NCBI GenBank assembly: GCA_035370245.1 | Contig: DAOOVO010000119.1 | Span: 1-11,586, forward strand | Origin: Pseudobacteroides sp035370245 | GTDB lineage: Bacteria; Bacillota; Clostridia; Acetivibrionales; DSM-2933 | Direction: 5' to 3' | Length of the DNA stretch: 11,586 nt | Position numbers and translations under genes: made by a program | The notes under the pieces: generated by a model | Database searches by the model: none | Told to the model about the DNA's origin: nothing | Seen by the model: only the letters and a program-made list of their open reading frames with translations | Shown: piece by piece, positions 7,563 through 11,586 of the stretch | How the letters are laid out: each line of letters starts with the position of its first letter | Numbering within the stretch: position 1 is the stretch's first letter

Positions 7563-7671
7563 TATAATGGTCTTTTTGTAGGTACAAGTTTTTTGAAGGG
7601 TTAAAGTTTGTTTTGAAGTGAATACAAAAAATCATAATTACACATTTAGATGTTAAATATATAGAATGTGT
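7563..7671 (+). promoter_or_regulatory. leader of cellobiose phosphorylase: possible promoter and stem
   Basis: The 230-bp gap before the phosphorylase gene holds a perfect TATAAT (7563-7568) without a good -35, and TTGTTT (7608-7613) with CATAAT (7633-7638) at a loose 19-bp spacing. ACACATT (7640-7646) and AATGTGT (7665-7671) form a 7-bp inverted repeat just 14 bases upstream of the AAAGGAG. The gap suggests the enzyme gene may have its own transcription start besides read-through from the transporter. All assignments here are weak. Confidence 0.25.
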
Positions 7672-7699
7672 CTTTAAATACTTGAAAGGAGCTTACAGA

Positions 7700-10135
7700 A
7701 TGAAGTTTGGATACTTTGACGATAAAAACAGGGAATATGTCATAAATACGCCGAAAACTCCATATCCCTGGATAAACTACTTAGGCAGCGATGATATGTT
7801 CGGCCTTATTTCCAATACTGCAGGAGGTTACTGTTTTTATAAGGATGCAAGACTTAGAAGAATAACAAGATACAGATATAATAATATTCCTCTTGATAAT
7901 GGCGGAAGGTATTTCTACATTAAGGACGGAAATGAATACTATTCACCAAGCTGGATGCCTGTTAAAAAGGATCTTGACAGCTATGAATGCAGACACGGTC
8001 TTGGCTACACAAAAATAAAGGGTGTTAAAAACAACCTTCAGACTGAAATTACTTACACAATTCCACTCGGCGATAATGTGGAGATACACAGAGTATCATT
8101 AAAAAATATCGGAAGCAGTGCGAAAGAAATTTCATTGTTTTCATTCATAGAATTCTGTTTGTATAATGCATATGACGATATGACAAACTATCAAAGAACT
8201 TACAGTATAGGTGCTGTAGAAGTTGAAGGAAGTGTTGTTTATCATAAAACAGATTACAGAGAAAGACGCAATCATTTTGCATTTTATAGTGTAAATACTC
8301 CTATTGACGGATTTGATACAGACAGAGATTCATTCTTAGGACAGTTCAATGGTTTGCATGAGCCTGAGGTTGTTGCTGAAGGCAAATCAAGAAATTCTAT
8401 AGCTGCAGGATGGAATCCTATTGCATCCCATGGAATCAATGTAAAGCTTGCTCCTAACGAAGAAAAAGTATTTGTTTTCGTATTGGGATATGTTGAAAAT
8501 AAACCGGAAGAAAAATGGGCGGCTAAAGGAGTTATCAATAAGACAAAAGCTTTAGCTTTAATTGAAAAGTATAAGGACAACAATGCGGTTGAAAAGGCTT
8601 TGGCAGATTTGGCAAAGCATTGGGACAACTTGTTGTCGAAATACTCAGTTGAAAGTCATGATGAAAAATTAAATAGAATGGTTAATATATGGAATCCATA
8701 CCAGTGTATGACTACATTCAATATGTCGAGAAGTGCTTCATTCTTCGAAACAGGTATAGGAAGAGGTATGGGCTTTAGAGATTCAAACCAGGATCTTCTT
8801 GGATTTGTTCATCAGATACCTCATAAAGCAAGACAAAGAATACTTGACATTGCTGCAACACAGTTTGAAGATGGAAGTGCTTACCATCAGTATCAGCCGC
8901 TTACTAAAAAGGGTAACAATGAAATCGGATCAGGGTTTAATGATGATCCATTATGGCTGATTCTTGCCACTACAGCTTATATTAAGGAAACAGGCGATTT
9001 ATCAATATTGGACGAGCAGGTTCCATATGACTGCAATCCAAATAACACAGGTACATTGCTTGAGCATCTTGAGAAATCATTCAATTTCACATTAAATAAT
9101 TTAGGACCTCACGGATTGCCGCTTATAGGAAGAGCAGACTGGAATGACTGCTTGAACCTTAACTGCTTCTCTGAAAATCCTGATGAGTCTTTCCAGACTT
9201 GCCAGAACAAGCAGGGAAGAACTGCAGAGTCAGTGTTTATTGGCGGTATGTTCGTTTATATAGGAAAAGAGTATGCAAAGCTTTATGAAAAGCTGGGTAA
9301 TAAAGAGAAGAGCGAGAGCATCACTAAAGAAGTTGAAAAGATGAAGGAATGTGTGGAAACTCATGGATATGATAAGGATTGGTTCCTGCGTGCTTATGAC
9401 TACTATGGAAACAAAGTAGGAAGTGATGAGAACGAAGAAGGTAAAATCTTTATTGAGCCACAGGGATTCTGCGTAATGGCGGGAATCGGAGTTGAAAGCG
9501 GTAAAGCTTTAAGGGCTATGGAATCTGTTGACAAGTACCTTAACACAAAATACGGTTGTGTTCTTCAGCATCCGGCATATAGTGAATATCATCTTAATCT
9601 GGGAGAAATTTCTTCATATCCTCCAGGATACAAGGAAAATGCTGGTATATTCTGCCATAACAATCCATGGATAATGATTGCTGAAACAGTTTTAGGCAGA
9701 GGAGAAAAGGCATTTGAATACTATTCAAAGATAGCTCCTGCATACATTGAGGATATCAGCGAAATTCACAAAATGGAGCCGTATGTTTATGCTCAGATGA
9801 TTGCCGGTAAGGATGCTGTTAAGCCTGGTGAAGCAAAGAACTCATGGCTTACGGGAACAGCTGCATGGAACTACGAAGCAATAACAAAATGGATATTAGG
9901 TGTAAAACCTGACTATGATGGAATTGTTGTTGATCCATGTATTCCAAAGGATTGGGATAATATTAAAATTAAGAGGGTTTTCAGAGATACTGTATACAAT
10001 ATTACAATAAAGAACCCAAATAAAATAAATAAGGGTGTTAAGAAGGTTATAATTGATGGAGTAGAAAAGGAAGGTAACTTCATACCCCATATCCAGGATA
10101 AGGGTACTCACAATGTTGAAGTAATAATGGGATAA
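7700..10135 (+). CDS. cbp: cellobiose phosphorylase (GH94)
   Basis: An 811-residue cytosolic enzyme, the same length as my recollection of C. thermocellum cellobiose phosphorylase. It catalyses cellobiose + phosphate to alpha-D-glucose 1-phosphate + D-glucose with inversion. Expected GH94 architecture: N-terminal beta-sandwich (about 1-270, starting MKFGYFDDKNREYV), helical linker, (alpha/alpha)6 barrel (about 310-750) and a C-terminal beta cap. The general acid is Asp483 in RADWNDCLN. The phosphate site includes His653 in FCHNNPW and Thr718-Gly719 in WLTGTAAWN; GIGRGMGFRDSNQDLLGF is also intact. ATG 7700 follows AAAGGAG (7685-7691); an in-frame TTG at 7682 overlaps that site and is not the start. 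The length and the DWNDCLN motif favour cellobiose over longer-chain cellodextrin phosphorylases (near 980 residues). It completes the pathway begun by the upstream transporter. Confidence 0.97.
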   Translation: MKFGYFDDKNREYVINTPKTPYPWINYLGSDDMFGLISNTAGGYCFYKDARLRRITRYRYNNIPLDNGGRYFYIKDGNEYYSPSWMPVKKDLDSYECRHGLGYTKIKGVKNNLQTEITYTIPLGDNVEIHRVSLKNIGSSAKEISLFSFIEFCLYNAYDDMTNYQRTYSIGAVEVEGSVVYHKTDYRERRNHFAFYSVNTPIDGFDTDRDSFLGQFNGLHEPEVVAEGKSRNSIAAGWNPIASHGINVKLAPNEEKVFVFVLGYVENKPEEKWAAKGVINKTKALALIEKYKDNNAVEKALADLAKHWDNLLSKYSVESHDEKLNRMVNIWNPYQCMTTFNMSRSASFFETGIGRGMGFRDSNQDLLGFVHQIPHKARQRILDIAATQFEDGSAYHQYQPLTKKGNNEIGSGFNDDPLWLILATTAYIKETGDLSILDEQVPYDCNPNNTGTLLEHLEKSFNFTLNNLGPHGLPLIGRADWNDCLNLNCFSENPDESFQTCQNKQGRTAESVFIGGMFVYIGKEYAKLYEKLGNKEKSESITKEVEKMKECVETHGYDKDWFLRAYDYYGNKVGSDENEEGKIFIEPQGFCVMAGIGVESGKALRAMESVDKYLNTKYGCVLQHPAYSEYHLNLGEISSYPPGYKENAGIFCHNNPWIMIAETVLGRGEKAFEYYSKIAPAYIEDISEIHKMEPYVYAQMIAGKDAVKPGEAKNSWLTGTAAWNYEAITKWILGVKPDYDGIVVDPCIPKDWDNIKIKRVFRDTVYNITIKNPNKINKGVKKVIIDGVEKEGNFIPHIQDKGTHNVEVIMG

Positions 10136-10171
10136 TAACAAATCCTAGAAATTTCAATATTTTGTAAAAGC

Positions 10172-10245
10172 AAACACTTTATACCTTTATTGCTGAAAAA
10201 CATACTCTATCAGAGTAGACAGCTTAATACAGGTATAAAGTGTTT
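10172..10245 (+). terminator. 74-nt nested hairpin after cellobiose phosphorylase
   Basis: AAACACTTTATACCT (10172-10186) and AGGTATAAAGTGTTT (10231-10245) are perfect 15-bp complements. Inside the 44-base loop, GCTG (10192-10195) can pair with CAGC (10220-10223), and TACTCT-atc-AGAGTA (10203-10217) is a perfect 6-bp hairpin, so the element folds as one long interrupted stem. The T-rich tail (TGTTTTATCATATTATTT) supports transcription termination 36 bases after the phosphorylase stop. The nested form is larger than an ordinary terminator, so a small structured RNA or attenuator for the downstream gene is possible. Confidence 0.65.
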
Positions 10246-10291
10246 TATCATATTATTTAAGATATAATAATTATTTTAAAGAAGGTGTGCT

Positions 10292-11206
10292 ATGAATAAT
10301 GTGAAAATTAGCGAGATTACATATTCCCACTTTGGAAAATGTGTTGAAATATCCAATAGTGAGGTAAATCTTGTAGTAACGTTGGAATTCGGCCCAAGAA
10401 TTATTAGATTTGGTTTTATTGGGGGACAAAATGAGTTTTGTGAGAATGCCGACATAAGTGTGGATTCAAAGTACGGAAAATGGATGATCAGGGGAGGGCA
10501 CAGGCTGTGGCATAGTCCGGAAAACGTACCGAGGACATACATAGCAGATAACAATCCTGTGAAATATGAAATTATTGAAAATGGAATCCATGTTACACAA
10601 GAGATTGAGCCGTGGACACAAATTCAGAAGGAAATGTATATTACACTTGAGCCTGATCGTAATAAAGTAAATATAGTACATAAATTGACAAACTTTAATG
10701 CCTGGCCTGTGGAACTGTCAACATGGACTGTAACTGTAATGGAACCGGGGGGCAAGGAAATAATACCACTTTCAAAAAGCAGCACGGGAAGTTTGCCAAA
10801 CAGATCCATTGTTCTATGGCCTTATAGCCGTATAAACGATGAGCGTGTTTCATGGTTAGACAAATACGTGGTATTGGACATAAGACCTGCAAAAGACGAG
10901 TCTTTTAAAATGGGAACAAACAATGATGAAGGATGGGCGGCTTATATTAGAAATGGCAGCCTATTCATAAAAAGATCGGAATATATTTCAGGTATGAACT
11001 ATCCCGATTCGGGTTCTTCCTATGAAACATATACCAACGGTAAGCTAGTAGAGATGGAAATGTTAAGTCCTTTAGAGAAGCTGGAAATAGAAGGCTCATC
11101 TACTCTTATAGAGACATGGGAGCTTAAAAAGGGTATAACGATTGATGAGTTTACAGAAGAAAATATAGATAATTTGGTTTCGAAATATATTTTATGTAAG
11201 GATTAA
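10292..11206 (+). CDS. DUF4380-like protein with galactose-mutarotase fold
   Basis: A 304-residue soluble protein without signal or membrane segment. It resembles the DUF4380 group of the galactose-mutarotase-like (aldose-1-epimerase fold) superfamily: an all-beta pattern, early LEFGPRIIRFGFIGGQNEF, the hallmark GGHRLWHSPE (His70, Arg71, His74, Glu77), VHKLTNFNAWPVELSTWTVTVM, and a C-terminal EMEMLSPLEKLEIEGSSTLIETWEL typical of these sandwiches. ATG 10292 follows AGAAGG; a TATAAT at 10263-10268 lacks a convincing -35. It lies 156 bp after cellobiose phosphorylase on the same strand, so a role in anomer interconversion or binding of glucose, cellobiose or glucose-1-phosphate is attractive but unproven. 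The exact catalytic pair of GalM cannot be assigned by eye. Family confidence is good, function low. Confidence 0.7.
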   Translation: MNNVKISEITYSHFGKCVEISNSEVNLVVTLEFGPRIIRFGFIGGQNEFCENADISVDSKYGKWMIRGGHRLWHSPENVPRTYIADNNPVKYEIIENGIHVTQEIEPWTQIQKEMYITLEPDRNKVNIVHKLTNFNAWPVELSTWTVTVMEPGGKEIIPLSKSSTGSLPNRSIVLWPYSRINDERVSWLDKYVVLDIRPAKDESFKMGTNNDEGWAAYIRNGSLFIKRSEYISGMNYPDSGSSYETYTNGKLVEMEMLSPLEKLEIEGSSTLIETWELKKGITIDEFTEENIDNLVSKYILCKD

Positions 11207-11212
11207 TAATTG

Positions 11213-11301
11213 ATTAAAGAAATACTTCCCCTTGTGAGTGCATGTTAGCGAAAGTGAGGAGAACCAAAAATAAGCATAGTAGGGGGAGGTATTTCTTTAA
11301 T
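11213..11301 (+). terminator. 89-nt long-stem hairpin between convergent genes
   Basis: A 19-base left arm (11213-11231) pairs with 11283-11301 with no gaps and one T/G position, around a 51-base loop. In RNA read from the plus strand that position is a U-G wobble; from the minus strand it would be an A-C mismatch, so the plus-strand RNA folds better. The outer arm ends are ATTAAAGAAATAC and GTATTTCTTTAAT, the inner ends C-rich and G-rich. It begins 6 bases after the DUF4380-like stop and lies between two convergent genes, fitting a terminator. The large loop is atypical, and a small structured RNA or miniature mobile element remains possible; no clear target-site duplication flanks it. Confidence 0.6.
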
Positions 11302-11332
11302 ATGAAATTAGTTAAATATGAAATTGGTTAAA
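11301..11332. repeat. two-copy 16-bp tandem repeat
   Basis: TATGAAATTAGTTAAA (11301-11316) is followed directly by TATGAAATTGGTTAAA (11317-11332), differing at one base. It sits between the long hairpin and the PspC-gene stop. It is likely a slippage product with no evident function. Confidence 0.6.
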
Positions 11333-11338
11333 AATGTA

Positions 11339-11545
11339 TTACTCGAATTTCTCTGATGAAAAATATCTTCTTGGCATTATAAGCCATGCCGCAAAATAAA
11401 ATAATATGGAAAGTCCGCCAAATACAGTTAATAAAACCCAAACCAATCTAACTAAAGTTGAATCAATTCCAAAGTAATCAGCTATTCCACCGCAAACTCC
11501 AGCAATTTTTTTATCGTTATCTGAAAGATACAATTTTGATTCCAC
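11339..11545 (-). CDS. small PspC-domain membrane protein
   Basis: A 68-residue stand-alone PspC-domain protein (phage-shock protein C family). Such proteins are small membrane proteins tied to envelope-stress responses in other bacteria; the role in clostridia is unclear. The family signature is clear: KLYLSDNDKKIAGVCGGIADYFGIDSTLVRL, then a single hydrophobic segment (about 32-58, VWVLLTVFGGLSILFYFAAWLIM) and a basic PRR stop-transfer. The start is GTG at 11545-11543, eight bases after AGGAG (11558-11554) on the minus strand. Both lie in the terminal inverted repeat, and a CCTGTT-TTT-AACAGG palindrome (11556-11570) covers part of the ribosome-binding site and could hide it in RNA. The promoter must be beyond the window edge. 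It converges on the DUF4380-like gene. Confidence 0.85.
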   Translation of the reverse strand: MESKLYLSDNDKKIAGVCGGIADYFGIDSTLVRLVWVLLTVFGGLSILFYFAAWLIMPRRYFSSEKFE

Positions 11546-11586
11546 TGCAATAACTCCTGTTAAAAACAGGTAATATCGATCTTTGA
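11537..11586. repeat. right arm of 50-bp perfect terminal inverted repeat
   Basis: This is the exact reverse complement of positions 1-50. On the minus strand it supplies the ribosome-binding site, GTG start and codons 2-3 of the PspC-domain gene; identity to the left arm ends at codon 3. The functional context suggests this is the original copy and the left arm is the duplicate or artefact. Confidence 0.95.

Noticed and set aside
7682..7699. In-frame TTG at 7682 as start of cellobiose phosphorylase
   Set aside because: The TTG overlaps the AAAGGAG ribosome-binding site, and starting at ATG 7700 gives the 811-residue family length with the conserved MKFGYFDD opening.
11213..11301. Known riboswitch such as cyclic-di-GMP type
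   Set aside because: I could not match the loop to any riboswitch core I know, and the element follows a gene rather than preceding one on the same strand.
1..11586. Whole window as a transposon bounded by terminal inverted repeats
   Set aside because: There is no transposase, integrase or recombinase gene; the content is housekeeping and sugar metabolism; and one repeat arm is part of a normal gene start. Target-site duplications cannot be examined because the flanks are outside the window.

Overview
The window reads as chromosomal DNA of a low-GC, spore-forming, cellulose-degrading clostridium (Ruminiclostridium / Acetivibrio-like Bacillota). The base composition is AT-rich, the Shine-Dalgarno sites are strong, and GTG and TTG starts are used. 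The tepA-ylzJ-ftsK(spoIIIE) gene order is the one found in Bacillus and clostridia. The GH94 enzyme looks like the 811-residue cellobiose phosphorylase of Clostridium thermocellum as far as I can recall that sequence; no alignment was run.

Layout, left to right. Positions 1-50 are one arm of a perfect 50-bp inverted repeat whose other arm is 11537-11586, so the two arms lie exactly at the window edges. A housekeeping block follows: a ClpP-like TepA protein (146-907), a translationally coupled YlzJ-like small protein (904-1134), a strong hairpin with a T-run (1224-1251), and the DNA translocase FtsK/SpoIIIE (1273-3696). A 500-bp AT-rich regulatory interval (3697-4197) separates this from a cellodextrin module: sugar-binding lipoprotein (4198-5577), two CUT1-type permeases (5655-6563 and 6576-7469) and cellobiose phosphorylase (7700-10135). 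Next come a galactose-mutarotase-fold (DUF4380-like) protein of unproven function (10292-11206) and, on the minus strand at the right edge, a small PspC-domain membrane protein (11339-11545). Long hairpins sit after the phosphorylase gene and after the DUF4380-like gene.

How the parts work together. The lipoprotein captures cellobiose or short cellodextrins outside the cell. The two permeases form the channel, but no ATPase gene is present, so a shared MsmK/MalK-type ATPase from elsewhere must power it. The phosphorylase then cleaves cytosolic cellobiose with inorganic phosphate to alpha-glucose-1-phosphate and glucose, saving ATP. The order binding protein-permease-permease-phosphorylase matches what I recall of the cuaABC-cbpA cluster of Ruminiclostridium cellulolyticum, but no regulator genes are visible here. 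The mutarotase-fold protein may act on sugars of this pathway; that is inference from position and fold only.

The most unusual items are the 50-bp terminal inverted repeat, which carries the PspC gene's ribosome-binding site and first three codons at both ends; the two long-stem nested hairpins near the right side; and the repeat and palindrome cluster in the transporter leader. I see no CRISPR array, tRNA, rRNA, transposase or phage gene.
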